Assembly (NCBI RefSeq): GCF_032911225.1
Contig: NZ_CP136600.1
Span: 1,984,001 to 2,048,000 of the forward strand
From: Thalassotalea fonticola
GTDB taxonomy: Bacteria > Pseudomonadota > Gammaproteobacteria > Enterobacterales > Alteromonadaceae
DNA length: 64,000 nucleotides
Direction: 5' to 3'
Made by a program: the position numbers and the translations under genes. The notes below the pieces were generated by a model that did not search any database, was not told the origin of the DNA, and was given only the letters and a program-made list of their open reading frames with translations. Positions 9,937 to 19,683 of this stretch are shown here, piece after piece. How positions within the stretch are numbered: position 1 is the stretch's first letter; each line of letters begins with the position of its first letter.

Positions 9937-9984
9937 AAAAAGATCATCTTCCATTTTAGTAAATTTAAATATGATGATCTTTTT
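9937..9984. repeat. 12-bp perfect inverted repeat in the minor-pilin control region
   Basis: Arms aaaaagatcatc (9937-9948) and gatgatcttttt (9973-9984) are separated by 24 bp. The spacing suits either an operator for a dimeric regulator or a stem with T-rich end acting as a terminator or attenuator. No known consensus is recognised. Confidence 0.5.
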
Positions 9985-10180
9985 GTACTTATATATAAAT
10001 TAGCACTAAATGTGCCGAACTACTATTTTTTGCGTATAAATTATTAATTCTTTTACTTTTTTAATCTAGATAAAGGGCTTAAAGCATGGGTGAGAATAAA
10101 TTCGCAGTAAATAAAATTAGATAAAATGTAGATTATCGACTATTAATTATTAGTGAATTTAAAAACAAGGATGTGATTAA

Positions 10181-10723
10181 ATGACTACCTCGACAAGCTC
10201 TGCCGTAACAAATTTTTCTTTCTCTAAATATTCTATGCCTGTTGTACCTAAAGCCTATAGCAATGGTTTTTCATTGATGGAAGTTTTAATCACTATGATT
10301 ATTATTTCGTTTGGCATGTTGGGGCTGGCAAAACTGCAACTTAATGCCATGGTAGAAGTACAAAGTGCCAGTTATGCCAATAAAGCAGCTAACTTTACCC
10401 AACAAATGAGCGAAATTATAGCGGCCAACCCAAGTGCGTTAAACAGTTATCAACTTTCTTCTGCTCAACAAATTACATCACCAATTAACTGCCGGGCAAG
10501 TACCTGTTCAGGTGCAGAGCTTGCCATGTATGATCTTAAGTTATGGCAAAATAACGTTTCAAAATCATTACCATCAGGTCAAGCTGAAGTTGTGATCAGT
10601 TCAAATAAGGCAAAGATCATTGTTCGCTGGGATCAAAGCCGCAACGGCTCTACGGGTTTAAATTGTCCACAGCTAAGCAGCAACGATTTAGAATGTACTA
10701 CATTAACCCGTACAATCAGATAA
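10181..10723 (+). CDS. pilV: PilV-like minor pilin (cluster 2)
   Basis: 180 aa, the normal PilV size. A long 28-residue leader precedes the prepilin signal SNG then FSLMEVLITMIIISFGMLGLAKLQL, with Glu5 present. The ATG at 10181 follows an AAGGA element 9 nt upstream; an inner Met at residue 19 is an alternative start. The body has QSASYANKAANFTQQMSEII and paired cysteines (CRASTC), as in PilV of the pilVWXE type. First gene of the plus-strand set. Confidence 0.87.
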   Translation: MTTSTSSAVTNFSFSKYSMPVVPKAYSNGFSLMEVLITMIIISFGMLGLAKLQLNAMVEVQSASYANKAANFTQQMSEIIAANPSALNSYQLSSAQQITSPINCRASTCSGAELAMYDLKLWQNNVSKSLPSGQAEVVISSNKAKIIVRWDQSRNGSTGLNCPQLSSNDLECTTLTRTIR

Positions 10724-10726
10724 GCG

Positions 10727-11650
10727 GTGAACATTTATCGTTTACTTAAATGCCGTGGATTTACCCTCGTAGAAGTTATGATATCTCTAACCTTAGGTTT
10801 ATTCTTATTAACAATGGGTATGCAAAGCTTAATTACTATGAATAAGAGTTTTATCACGATTAAGAACAGCTCACGAATGCAAGAAACAGCACGGTTTACT
10901 TTTGCATTACTCGAACAGGACATTAAGCAAAGCCGATACTGGGCAAATGCATTGGCGTTTGCCCACTTTTCAGGCAGTGCCGGATTAACCGACATTAACA
11001 ACAGCAACTGTTTAGAAGGTGGTTCCTCTTGGGGACGACAAATACAGCAAGCTATTTTTGCATTAAATAACTCTGCTGATACTTATGCATGCGTGAACAA
11101 TGACAACTACCTTCAAGGTGATATATTAACCGTTCGTTATGCCAGTACTGCAGCATTTTCTAGTTTTGATAATGAGCAAATTTATATCAGGAGCTTAGGC
11201 AGTCAGCATAGGCTATTCATTGGTACAGATAGAGGTCTAGCAATAAATAATGATTTACCTTCACCATTAAGCCAGATAATGATTGCGCATAGTTTTTTTG
11301 TCGGTGATAGCGGCCGTACATGCAAAGGCGAAATGATCCCTGCTCTGTTTTGGCAAAACTTAGTAAATGGTCGACCTCAAAAAGAAGAGCTATTAGCCGG
11401 TGTAGAACAATTACAAACTCAGTTTTTAGTCGATGAAAATGTAGATGGTAAACCCGACAAGTACTTAAATTCTGATCAAGTATTGAATTGGCAAAATATA
11501 CACAGTGTAAAAGTAGATTTATTGGTCAGAAGCGATTGCCCTGACGCCAAACATTTAAATAATAAAACATACCAACTTGGCGATGTTAGCTATCAAGTGA
11601 ATGATCATTTTTATCGGCAGCAATATCAATATACGTTTAATTATCATTAG
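10727..11650 (+). CDS. pilW: PilW-like minor pilin (cluster 2)
   Basis: 307 aa, starting at a GTG 3 nt after the pilV2 stop, so probably translated by coupling. Signal KCRG then FTLVEVMISLTLGLFLLTMG. Typical PilW sequences are present: ARFTFALLEQDIKQSRYW and a late acidic loop DENVDGKPD at residues 236-244. It probably acts in pilus initiation with PilV, PilX, PilE and FimT. Confidence 0.88.
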   Translation: MNIYRLLKCRGFTLVEVMISLTLGLFLLTMGMQSLITMNKSFITIKNSSRMQETARFTFALLEQDIKQSRYWANALAFAHFSGSAGLTDINNSNCLEGGSSWGRQIQQAIFALNNSADTYACVNNDNYLQGDILTVRYASTAAFSSFDNEQIYIRSLGSQHRLFIGTDRGLAINNDLPSPLSQIMIAHSFFVGDSGRTCKGEMIPALFWQNLVNGRPQKEELLAGVEQLQTQFLVDENVDGKPDKYLNSDQVLNWQNIHSVKVDLLVRSDCPDAKHLNNKTYQLGDVSYQVNDHFYRQQYQYTFNYH

Positions 11651-11697
11651 ATAATACTAGCGTTAGATAGAGCACACATTAATAAAAGGAATTATTA

Positions 11698-12186
11698 ATG
11701 AAAACACATATTAATTCATACCATAAATACCAAGGGTTAGTTCTAGCAACAAATTTGCTTATGGTATTGCTGGTAACGTTAATTGCTACAACATTATTTA
11801 AAAATGCCCTAACGCAAAGCAAAATGGTAAACCTTAGCAAAAGCCAGTTACTCATTAAAAATAATAGCGAACAAGTGTTAGTAGATGCTAAAAATTACAT
11901 CAAAAATTTACTCGCGGCTAATACTGAATTGACCGTTAATGATAAAGGTTATTTTGGCAGTGATGCAGCGATATTTATTACTGATATTAATTGGCAAGAT
12001 ACCAATAACTTTATCGCCAGTGACAACAATAGTAAATTTGTGGTGATTTACTTGGGTATTCAAACCAAACTCACTCAGCCTGATCTTGGACTAGACCATC
12101 ACTTATTTAAAATTCTTATTTATAGCCAATTTCCCCCAAGTGCTGAGTATCAACTACAACGATTTATCGCAATTCCAGTTGTGTAA
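11698..12186 (+). CDS. pilX: PilX-like minor pilin (cluster 2), short form
   Basis: 162 aa, preceded by an AAAGGA ribosome site. The N-terminus KYQGLVLATNLLMVLLVTLIATTLFKNALTQSKM has the PilX look: a membrane stretch right after a Gly, no Glu5. It is less than half the length of PilX in cluster 1 and lacks the beta-repeat half. Position between pilW2 and pilE2 supports the call. Confidence 0.75.
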   Translation: MKTHINSYHKYQGLVLATNLLMVLLVTLIATTLFKNALTQSKMVNLSKSQLLIKNNSEQVLVDAKNYIKNLLAANTELTVNDKGYFGSDAAIFITDINWQDTNNFIASDNNSKFVVIYLGIQTKLTQPDLGLDHHLFKILIYSQFPPSAEYQLQRFIAIPVV

Positions 12187-12206
12187 GCATTTTATAAGGA
12201 TATGTA

Positions 12207-12650
12207 ATGACACATAAACAACCGCGAGGCTTTGGTTTCACGTTACTTGAGCTCATCATCACGTTAACCATAATTGGCATTTTAAGCAGCATTGCTTTTA
12301 CCAGTTTTAAAAGTTATGTGCTTAAAGCAAGAAGAATTGACGCCCGCGAAACATTAATGAAATTGGCCGTTGCTCAAGAAAGGTATTATAACCAACATCT
12401 ACGTTATTCTAGCGATATAAGCTCAGCAACAGGTTTAAATCATCAATCTTTATTAACTAGTGCAGGGTTTTATCAGTTAACAGTTGAAATAAAAACGTAT
12501 ACCGATGATGGCAAAGACAGCTTTGTATTAACGGCAAAGGCAATTAATAACCAGGCGAATGATAAAGACTGCTTAAGCTTTACCCTTAATAATTTATCCG
12601 AGCGTAACGCAATGAATAATCAAGCGATTGAAAATGCTACTTGCTGGTAA
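12207..12650 (+). CDS. pilE: Type IV minor pilin PilE-like (cluster 2)
   Basis: 147 aa. Signal PRGFG then FTLLELIITLTIIGILSSIAF, followed by the PilE pattern YVLKARRIDARETLMKLAVAQERYYNQHLRY. A C-terminal cysteine pair (DKDCLSF and the final TCW) is typical of PilE minor pilins. Last gene of the plus-strand cluster, facing fimT2; a weak 7-bp inverted repeat (12653-12688) lies between them. Confidence 0.9.
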   Translation: MTHKQPRGFGFTLLELIITLTIIGILSSIAFTSFKSYVLKARRIDARETLMKLAVAQERYYNQHLRYSSDISSATGLNHQSLLTSAGFYQLTVEIKTYTDDGKDSFVLTAKAINNQANDKDCLSFTLNNLSERNAMNNQAIENATCW

Positions 12651-12702
12651 GCAGTCTTATTCATTGTTTAATTTTTAGAACTAAGACTATTAATCCATAT
12701 AA

Positions 12703-13272
12703 CTAGCAGCTTATATTATCGCCTGCAGCATCTTCATGAATGCCATTATTATCACTATCTGATGACGGTCGAATACGCCCTGAACGTGTAACAATCAGTG
12801 CTCTATTATATTTTAACGTAGGATCAGCAGAGCAGATCCTCAGCGTGCCATTTTGATTCCAAGTAAACCCGTTTTGTTGAAATTGAATATAATTTCTGTT
12901 TTGGAATGCACGCCATGTGAGTACTTGCTGATTTTTAGATTGCTCGACAACTTTTAATATCACTTCATTATCATCTTTTTGATGATCACGATTATTATCG
13001 ATGAAAAGTATGGCACCATCATGCCAATTTTTTCCACAGCTAAAACCATTACTGCTTGGGCAAAGGGTAATAATATTACCGGAGGTTATTGCTGCTTGTC
13101 TGGCATGATTTAAAGCCAGTAACCATTTGTCGACTTCCGTTTTTACATGATAACGCATTATTAAGTCATGGTAACTTGGCATGCCAATAGTGACTAGTGA
13201 TGACATGATCGCAATTGTGACCATAAGTTCGATAAGAGAAAATCCAGATACGTCCTTGTTTAAAGCTTTCAT
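12703..13272 (-). CDS. fimT: FimT/GspH-like minor pilin (cluster 2, separate gene)
   Basis: 189 aa with a strong AGGAGG ribosome site. Signal DVSG then FSLIELMVTIAIMSSLVTIG. The FimT body contains LLALNHARQAAITSGNIITLCPS and the C-terminal RALIVTRSGRIR motif. Two acidic, calcium-loop-like stretches occur: DNNRDHQKDDNE (92-103) and a terminal one (170-186). Unusually it is transcribed toward, not with, the pilVWXE genes. Confidence 0.88.
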   Translation of the reverse strand: MKALNKDVSGFSLIELMVTIAIMSSLVTIGMPSYHDLIMRYHVKTEVDKWLLALNHARQAAITSGNIITLCPSSNGFSCGKNWHDGAILFIDNNRDHQKDDNEVILKVVEQSKNQQVLTWRAFQNRNYIQFQQNGFTWNQNGTLRICSADPTLKYNRALIVTRSGRIRPSSDSDNNGIHEDAAGDNISC

Positions 13273-13340
13273 AGTGGCCTCCTGCCTGAAAGTGTTACTT
13301 AATCAACTTGATATTACTAATAAAGTATAGTTAGCCTATA

Positions 13341-13366
13341 AACAAAAAACCTGCTTTCGCAGGTTT
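13341..13366 (-). terminator. Rho-independent terminator of the ispH operon
   Basis: On the minus strand an 8-bp stem (gaaacctgc side and gcaggtttt side) with a 4-nt loop is followed by a T run. It lies about 30 nt after the ispH stop and separates that operon from fimT2. Confidence 0.85.
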
Positions 13367-13393
13367 CATTTACTGTTTTAGTTCACATATTTA

Positions 13394-14323
13394 CTATCTA
13401 AGTTCGGCAGGTACGGCAAAAACAGTAGTCTCTTCACGGCCAGGGTTTTCTATAACCACTTTACCGCCTAGAGTTTTAAGCTTTTCGACAACTTGAGCAA
13501 CAAGTACTTCTGGTGCTGACGCACCTGCAGTTACACCTACTTTTGCAATATCGTCTAACCAAGTTGACTCAATATCATCTGCACCATCGATTAGGTATGA
13601 GGTTGTACCCAACTTTTCAGATAACTCACGTAAACGATTCGAATTTGAACTGTTTTTTGCGCCAACCACTAATAGCAAATCAGCTTTTCCAGCCATAGAG
13701 CGCACAGCGTCTTGGCGGTTTTGTGTTGCATAACAAATATCATCTTTGCGCGGACCGGCAATATTAGGAAATTTTGCTCGAAGGGCGTCAACCACTTCAG
13801 ATGTATCATCTACTGATAGAGTTGTTTGAGAACAATAAAATAAAACATCAGAATTTTTTACTTCTAAATGTGCTACATCTTCTACCGACTCGACCAAATA
13901 AATACCGCCTACCTCAGATTCGTATTGGCCCATAGTACCTTCGACTTCAGGATGTCCTGCATGGCCGATTAAAATACACTCATGGTTTTTACGAGAAGCA
14001 CGGGTTACTTCCATATGAACTTTGGTAACCAATGGGCAAGTTGCATCAAACACTTTTAAGCCCCTGTCTTTAGCATTTTGACGAACAGCTTTAGAAACGC
14101 CATGAGCAGAAAATATAACGGTCATATCATCAGGCACTTCATTAAGTGATTCAACAAATACTGCGCCACGATTTTTCAAACCATCGACGACAAATTTGTT
14201 ATGCACAACTTCATGGCGTACATAAATAGGCGCATCAAATAAATCAAGCGCTCTATCTACAATACTAATTGCTCGGTCAACGCCAGCACAAAAGCCGCGA
14301 GGGTTTGCTAATATAATTTCCAT
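13394..14323 (-). CDS. ispH: 4-hydroxy-3-methylbut-2-enyl diphosphate reductase IspH
   Basis: 309 aa. It makes IPP and DMAPP in the last step of the MEP isoprenoid pathway. The three iron-sulfur ligands are present: Cys12 ([12 protein letters not shown]), Cys96 ([11 protein letters not shown]) and Cys197 ([10 protein letters not shown]). Last gene of ribF-ileS-lspA-fkpB-ispH, the usual proteobacterial order. Confidence 0.98.
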   Translation of the reverse strand: MEIILANPRGFCAGVDRAISIVDRALDLFDAPIYVRHEVVHNKFVVDGLKNRGAVFVESLNEVPDDMTVIFSAHGVSKAVRQNAKDRGLKVFDATCPLVTKVHMEVTRASRKNHECILIGHAGHPEVEGTMGQYESEVGGIYLVESVEDVAHLEVKNSDVLFYCSQTTLSVDDTSEVVDALRAKFPNIAGPRKDDICYATQNRQDAVRSMAGKADLLLVVGAKNSSNSNRLRELSEKLGTTSYLIDGADDIESTWLDDIAKVGVTAGASAPEVLVAQVVEKLKTLGGKVVIENPGREETTVFAVPAELR

Positions 14324-14341
14324 CAGTTCTTTCTTAAAATT

Positions 14342-14791
14342 TTATAAAATGTCTACAACATCAACGGCAAACGTGATCGCTTGACCCGCTAAAGGATGAT
14401 TAAAATCTACTGTTACAGATAAATCATTTACTTCACGAATGATGCCTGGTATTTCGCCACCTGGTTGAGTAAAAGTGACAATACTGCCAACTTCTGCGGG
14501 TGTATCACTATTAAATTTTTGACGATCTAAGTAGTGAATATTTTCAGGATTTACATCACCAAATGCATCTTTAGCTTCTAAGGTAAACTCTTTCGAGTCG
14601 CCCTGATTTAGCCCTAACAATTGCTGCTCAAAAGCGGGAGATAAACTTTGATCTCCCATATTAACTTTAGCAGGCTTATTGTTAACTTTGGTACTATCTG
14701 CAGCTGAGCCGTCAGAAAGTTTCATTGTGATATGCATTAAGATGCTCGAATCTTCTACAATTGTTTTCATATTTCTTGTCTCGTTAGACAT
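14342..14791 (-). CDS. fkpB: FKBP-type peptidyl-prolyl isomerase FkpB (SlpA)
   Basis: 149 aa. A small FKBP domain is interrupted by the IF (insert-in-flap) region, as in SlyD/SlpA: LSPAFEQQLLGLNQGDSKEFTLEAKDAFG and VDFNHPLAGQAITFAVDV. Unlike SlyD there is no His-rich metal tail. It starts 1 nt after the lspA stop, with GGAG in the end of lspA, so the two are probably coupled. Confidence 0.94.
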   Translation of the reverse strand: MSNETRNMKTIVEDSSILMHITMKLSDGSAADSTKVNNKPAKVNMGDQSLSPAFEQQLLGLNQGDSKEFTLEAKDAFGDVNPENIHYLDRQKFNSDTPAEVGSIVTFTQPGGEIPGIIREVNDLSVTVDFNHPLAGQAITFAVDVVDIL

Positions 14792-14792
14792 A

Positions 14793-15341
14793 CTACTTTA
14801 CTCCAGAGTCTTGAGTTTCAGATTCAATTTTTTTGTTACTTTGCTTTTCACCGTTTTTACTATCGCGAAAGGCATCTAATATCATTAAACCAGCTCCGAC
14901 AAATATGGCAGAGTCAGCGATATTAAAAGCAGGCCAATGTTTATTGCCCACATAAAAATCTAGAAAATCGATAACATAACCGAACATCATCCGATCAATC
15001 AAGTTCCCTACTGCGCCGCTTAAAATCAAGGCAAATGAGATGGCGATAAGTTTGTCTTGTTTGGGTGTTTTTGCCATCCAAATAACAAGAAGTATACTTA
15101 CTACGCCTGCAATAGCAGTAAAGAACCAACGCTGCCAGCCGCCTTGATCAGCTAAAAAGCTAAATGCAGCGCCAGGGTTGTGAACATAGGTTAGATTGAA
15201 ATAAGGCATTACAGCGATAGATTCACGGTAATCCATTAACGCCACAACAGACTGTTTGGTTACTTGATCGATAATTAACATTACTATTGCTAACCATAAC
15301 CAACGCAAGCCAGTATTGTTAAATAATTTTTTTGCAGACAT
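14793..15341 (-). CDS. lspA: Lipoprotein signal peptidase LspA
   Basis: 182 aa from the ATG at 15341; a TTG 10 codons upstream gives an unlikely extension. Four membrane segments are visible. The aspartic protease residues lie in GAVGNLIDRMMFGYVIDFLDF and FNIADSAIFVGA. It cleaves prolipoproteins such as BamD and the Tad lipoproteins after lipidation by Lgt. Conserved operon position between ileS and fkpB. Confidence 0.96.
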   Translation of the reverse strand: MSAKKLFNNTGLRWLWLAIVMLIIDQVTKQSVVALMDYRESIAVMPYFNLTYVHNPGAAFSFLADQGGWQRWFFTAIAGVVSILLVIWMAKTPKQDKLIAISFALILSGAVGNLIDRMMFGYVIDFLDFYVGNKHWPAFNIADSAIFVGAGLMILDAFRDSKNGEKQSNKKIESETQDSGVK

Positions 15342-15424
15342 ACAACTATAAAACCTTAAATAACTGTGCAATATTCACCTGCCAACTAAAGGCCAAGGAA
15401 AATCGCGCAGCAAATTTCTTAATA

Positions 15425-18247
15425 TTAAGCAAACTGACGAGCTTCGCCTGCACCATCAATATTGGTAATACAACGGCCACACAAATCACTGTGAGTGTCA
15501 TTCTGACCAACATCAAGAGTGTAATGCCAACAACGTTCACATTTAGTACCAGTAGAAGCGGAAATGGCTAACCATAAGCCGTTCACTTCTGTTGCTACAC
15601 TGCCTTCTGGCTGTTCAGTAACAACCACCACATTGGCAGCAGAGGTAATTAGGGCAAAACGTAATTCTTCGCCAACACTTAACAACTTATCAGCTAAGTC
15701 TTGCGTAGCAAATAAGGTAACGTCCGCTTGTAATGTTGCACCAACAATATCGTCACGACGGGCTTGTTCTAATGCCTTGTTCACTTCAGTACGAACATCT
15801 AATAAACTCGACCAGAAATCGTTATTTAAAGGCGCATCTTCAGCAAGTTTAGTTAATCCTTCAAACCAAACACCAGTAAATACGAACTCATCTCGTTCGC
15901 CTGGTAAGGCAGACCAAATCTCTTGTGCAGTAAACGACAAGATAGGCGCCATCCAGCGAACCATAGCTTCAGCAATAAGGTATAACGCGGTTTGACATGA
16001 ACGACGAGCTAAACCATCGGTTTTTGCTGTGTATTGCCTGTCTTTAATAATATCTAAATAGAAACCACCTAGTTCATTAGTACAGAAATTCATGATTTTA
16101 CTTACTACAGTGCTAAACTCGTACTTGTCGTAAGCGGCAATGATTTCTTCTTGTAAATCGGCCGCTTTACCTACAACCCAGCGGTCTAACGCCACCATAT
16201 TTTCTAAAGCAACTGAATGCTTAGCAGGTTCAAAACCATTGATATTAGCTAATAAGAAGCGAGATGTGTTTCGAATACGACGATATGCATCGGCTTGACG
16301 CTTAAAGATCTCATCCGACACAGTAATTTCTTGGGTGTAGTTAACCGAAGCTACCCATAAACGTAAAATATCAGCACCAAGTTTGTTGGTGATTTCTTTT
16401 GGCATTACTACGTTGCCTAAAGACTTAGACATTTTGTGGCCGTTTACATCAACGGTAAAGCCATGGGTTAAGACTTCTTTGTATGGCGCTTTACCATTCA
16501 TCGCAACTGATGACATCATTGACGACATAAACCAACCACGATGTTGATCGCTACCTTCTAGATATAAATCGGCAGCTGCATCAAACTCATCACGAGCATC
16601 AACTACTGAGTAATGCGACACACCAGAGTCGAACCATACATCTAGAGTATCAGAAACTTTTACGTACTCTTGAGCGTCGTCGCCAATTAATTCTTGTGCA
16701 TCTAAATCGAACCAAGCTTGAATACCTTGTTCTTCAACTTTTACAGCAACTTGCTCTAGCAGCTCAATAGCATTTGGATGTAAGGCGCCGGTGTCTTTAT
16801 GCACAAATAATGCAATTGGAACACCCCAAGTACGTTGACGTGAAATACACCAGTCTGGACGACCTTCAACCATTTTTTCAATACGGCTTTGGCCCCAATC
16901 AGGGATCCATTTAGTTTGTTCGATTTCTTTTAACGACTCTTCACGCAAGCCTTTTTGATCCATACTGATAAACCACTGCGGCGTAGCACGGAAAATAATT
17001 GGCGTTTTGTGTCTCCAACAATGCGGATAAGAATGCTCGTAAGCATGGTGATGCATTAAAGAGCCGTGTTCTTTTAATATTTCTACAACGCTGTCGTTCG
17101 CTTTAAATACGTGCTGGCCAGCCAGTAATGGCGTATCAGGTAAGTACACACCATTGGCACCAACAGGGTTGGCAACTTCTAAGTTGTAAGTACGGCCGAC
17201 ATTAAAATCGTCTACACCATGCCCAGGGGCCGTATGTACACAACCAGTACCAGAATCAGTAGTAACATGGTCACCTAGAATAACCGGTACGGTGAAATCA
17301 TAGAATGGGTGATTTACTTGAACACTCTCTAATGCACTACCGTCACAGAAACCTAGCGCATGGTATTTATCGATACCAAACCTGTCCATACAATCAGCAA
17401 CTAAATCTGATCCTAAGATCAAACGTTGTGGCCCTTGCTCACCTTCAACTTGTACAAGTGTGTATTGTAATTCTGGGTGAACCGATACCGCGCGGTTCGC
17501 TGGTAACGTCCAAGGAGTAGTAGTCCAAATAACAATTGAAATTTGACCTTCACCCTTATGCCCTTCAGGGTGTGAGAATAAATCAGCAACAGAGTCTTGT
17601 GCAGTAAACTTAACATCGATAGCTGGAGAAAATTTATCTTGGTATTCAACTTCGGCTTCAGCGAGTGCTGAACCACAATCTGTACACCAATGCACAGGTT
17701 TGAAGCCTTGATGCAAATGACCGTTTTCAGTGATTTTGCCTAAAGCACGAATGATATTAGCTTCAGTTTTAAAATCCATAGTTAAATAAGGATTATCCCA
17801 ATCACCAAACACACCTAAACGTTTAAAGTCTTCACGTTGCCCGTCAACTTGCTTTAATGCATATTCACGACACTTTTGACGAAACTCTGCGGAATTAAGC
17901 TTTTTGCCAGGTTTGCCCCATTTTTTTTCTACAACCAATTCAATTGGTAAACCATGACAGTCCCAACCAGGAACGTATGGTGAATTAAAGTCAGATAGCG
18001 TTTTGGCTTTAACAATTACGTCTTTTAGAATTTTATTTACTGCATGACCTAAATGAATATTGCCATTTGCATAAGGAGGTCCATCATGCAGAATGAATGA
18101 TTTTTTGCCTTTCTTCGCCGCTCGAATTTGACCGTATAAATCTTTTTCGGCCCATTCTTTTAGCATTTTTGGTTCACGTTGCGGTAAACCACCACGCATT
18201 GGAAACGCAGTATCTGGTAAATTTAAAGTATGTTTATAATCACTCAT
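15425..18247 (-). CDS. ileS: Isoleucyl-tRNA synthetase IleS
   Basis: 940 aa, standard bacterial type 1 size. The class I motif is present as NIHLGH within [20 protein letters not shown], and KMSKSLGN closes the active site. An editing domain sits between them ([14 protein letters not shown]). The C-terminal zinc finger is intact (CERCWHY and CGRC). Located between ribF and lspA as in E. coli. Confidence 0.98.
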   Translation of the reverse strand: MSDYKHTLNLPDTAFPMRGGLPQREPKMLKEWAEKDLYGQIRAAKKGKKSFILHDGPPYANGNIHLGHAVNKILKDVIVKAKTLSDFNSPYVPGWDCHGLPIELVVEKKWGKPGKKLNSAEFRQKCREYALKQVDGQREDFKRLGVFGDWDNPYLTMDFKTEANIIRALGKITENGHLHQGFKPVHWCTDCGSALAEAEVEYQDKFSPAIDVKFTAQDSVADLFSHPEGHKGEGQISIVIWTTTPWTLPANRAVSVHPELQYTLVQVEGEQGPQRLILGSDLVADCMDRFGIDKYHALGFCDGSALESVQVNHPFYDFTVPVILGDHVTTDSGTGCVHTAPGHGVDDFNVGRTYNLEVANPVGANGVYLPDTPLLAGQHVFKANDSVVEILKEHGSLMHHHAYEHSYPHCWRHKTPIIFRATPQWFISMDQKGLREESLKEIEQTKWIPDWGQSRIEKMVEGRPDWCISRQRTWGVPIALFVHKDTGALHPNAIELLEQVAVKVEEQGIQAWFDLDAQELIGDDAQEYVKVSDTLDVWFDSGVSHYSVVDARDEFDAAADLYLEGSDQHRGWFMSSMMSSVAMNGKAPYKEVLTHGFTVDVNGHKMSKSLGNVVMPKEITNKLGADILRLWVASVNYTQEITVSDEIFKRQADAYRRIRNTSRFLLANINGFEPAKHSVALENMVALDRWVVGKAADLQEEIIAAYDKYEFSTVVSKIMNFCTNELGGFYLDIIKDRQYTAKTDGLARRSCQTALYLIAEAMVRWMAPILSFTAQEIWSALPGERDEFVFTGVWFEGLTKLAEDAPLNNDFWSSLLDVRTEVNKALEQARRDDIVGATLQADVTLFATQDLADKLLSVGEELRFALITSAANVVVVTEQPEGSVATEVNGLWLAISASTGTKCERCWHYTLDVGQNDTHSDLCGRCITNIDGAGEARQFA

Positions 18248-18268
18248 TAAAATCTTTATCCGTTAGTA

Positions 18269-19201
18269 TTACTTATTCAGGCTAGCAATATAGTTGCGAG
18301 CTTGTTCACTATCTTTGGCTATTTGCGCAGTTAACTCATCTAAAGAGGCAAAGCGCTGTTCGGCGCGTAATTTTTTTAATAATGCCACTTCAATTTGTTG
18401 ACCATACAAATCATTGTTAAAATCGAAAATATGTACTTCAAGTTGCTGTCTTATGCCATTAACCGTAGGCCGGGAGCCAATATTGGCAACGCCATAAACA
18501 CTTTTACCTAAAGCGTTTGCTTTAACTACATATACACCGGCTACCGGTGATACGCAGCGTTTTAATAATACATTTGCAGTAGGGAACCCTAAGTTTCTAC
18601 CCTGTTTATCGCCATGAACTACACGGCCGATAATACTGTACTCTCTGCCAAGCATTAACTCGGCGTCATGTAATTCATCTTGCTGGAGTGCTTTGCGAAT
18701 TTCAGTACTTGAAATTCGACATTGCGACATTTTATAACTTTTAGTGTCAGTAACATCAAATCCAAACGTTTCACCGGCAGATTTGAGCATGGAAAAATTG
18801 CCTAAGCGGTTTTTACCAAAGCGAAAATCATCGCCAATAATTAAGTGCTTAACACCTAATTTATCTACTAATAAATCTTCAATAAACTGCTCGGCACTTT
18901 GACTAGCAAATTCATGGTTAAAATTGACACAAATAAGACGCTGTACGCCTAATTTTTTCAGCAAAATATATTTGTCACGTAAACGACTCAGCCTTGCTGG
19001 CGCCATTTGCGGATTAAACAGCTCTTGCGGCTGCGGCTCAAACACTAATACCGCTGGGATCAAATTAAGCTGCTGCGCTTTTTCTACTAAGGCTTTAACG
19101 ACTCTTTGATGCCCAAGATGAACACCATCAAAATTACCAATTGTTAATACACAACCATTATGCGCATCACGAATATTGTGTATACCTCTAACTAGTTGCA
19201 T
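18269..19201 (-). CDS. ribF: Bifunctional riboflavin kinase / FAD synthetase RibF
   Basis: 310 aa. The N-terminal FMN adenylyltransferase domain has TIGNFDGVHLGHQRVV and ISSTEIRKALQ; the C-terminal riboflavin kinase domain has GRNLGFPTANVLL and GVYVVKA. It converts riboflavin to FMN and FAD. A 480-bp non-coding stretch with inverted repeats precedes it, probably containing the operon promoter. Confidence 0.97.
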   Translation of the reverse strand: MQLVRGIHNIRDAHNGCVLTIGNFDGVHLGHQRVVKALVEKAQQLNLIPAVLVFEPQPQELFNPQMAPARLSRLRDKYILLKKLGVQRLICVNFNHEFASQSAEQFIEDLLVDKLGVKHLIIGDDFRFGKNRLGNFSMLKSAGETFGFDVTDTKSYKMSQCRISSTEIRKALQQDELHDAELMLGREYSIIGRVVHGDKQGRNLGFPTANVLLKRCVSPVAGVYVVKANALGKSVYGVANIGSRPTVNGIRQQLEVHIFDFNNDLYGQQIEVALLKKLRAEQRFASLDELTAQIAKDSEQARNYIASLNK

Positions 19202-19683
19202 CTATTGTATTAGCCCGTTGCTCAAAAAAGAGTTTATTTTGCATATTGAAAAACTGACGAATTATATACCCGTACGACCTCAGAGTGCAAGATTTCAGTG
19301 GGAGTTAAAAGCAATTTAGGCAAGGCATTAAATTTAAAGAATGGTTATTCCATTGTTAAAGTTAATAACGCGGCATAAATTACTTTTAAACCCACCGGAA
19401 CGGAGTGTCTGAGCAATCCCACTTCATCGTTGCAGCAATTTGTAAGGGATCACCATTACTGTATAGCTGCGCCTTGAATTGAAATTGCTCAGCCACTCTG
19501 AAACATGCATCTGTGGTTGCACGGGTATATACCCGTGGGTATTTAAAGTGAATTAATAATCAGCACTTTAGCCAAAGATTGTGCAGATTTAACCGATATT
19601 TATTAATTTTTGTTGGCGCGAGCGTAAAAAAGCTAAATTTTTAGGGGAGCTCCTCCCTATTCAATTAATTATTTACATTATGC
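19202..19683. other. 482-bp intergenic region between murJ and ribF
   Basis: No credible protein gene was seen in either strand. It contains the structured repeat element described at 19263-19536; the rest (19540-19683) is AT-rich sequence after murJ. Confidence 0.6.
19263..19536. repeat. Nested inverted-repeat element (MITE-like or structured RNA)
   Basis: Outer perfect 11-bp repeats (tatatacccgt at 19263-19273 and acgggtatata at 19521-19531) bracket about 250 bp. The right end is part of a perfect 16-bp palindrome (19521-19536). Inside is a second pair, gagtgtctgagcaat (19403-19417) and attgctcagccactc (19484-19498), matching at 14 of 15 positions around a 66-nt loop. No transposase is present. 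It could be a miniature transposable element or an RNA structure in the ribF leader. Confidence 0.5.

Larger units (their letters stand above)
9826..10180. promoter_or_regulatory. 355-bp control region between the two divergent minor-pilin clusters
   Basis: No gene was seen. The region is AT-rich and carries two perfect inverted repeats (9839-9863 and 9937-9984) plus a short direct repeat (ttcgttcgttc near 9921). Promoters for the minus-strand fimT1 operon and the plus-strand pilV2 operon must lie here, but I cannot single out convincing -35/-10 boxes. Confidence 0.5.

Noticed and set aside
19202..19540. FMN riboswitch (RFN) before ribF
   Set aside because: I could not match the conserved RFN stems or its core sequence; the repeats seen are of another type.
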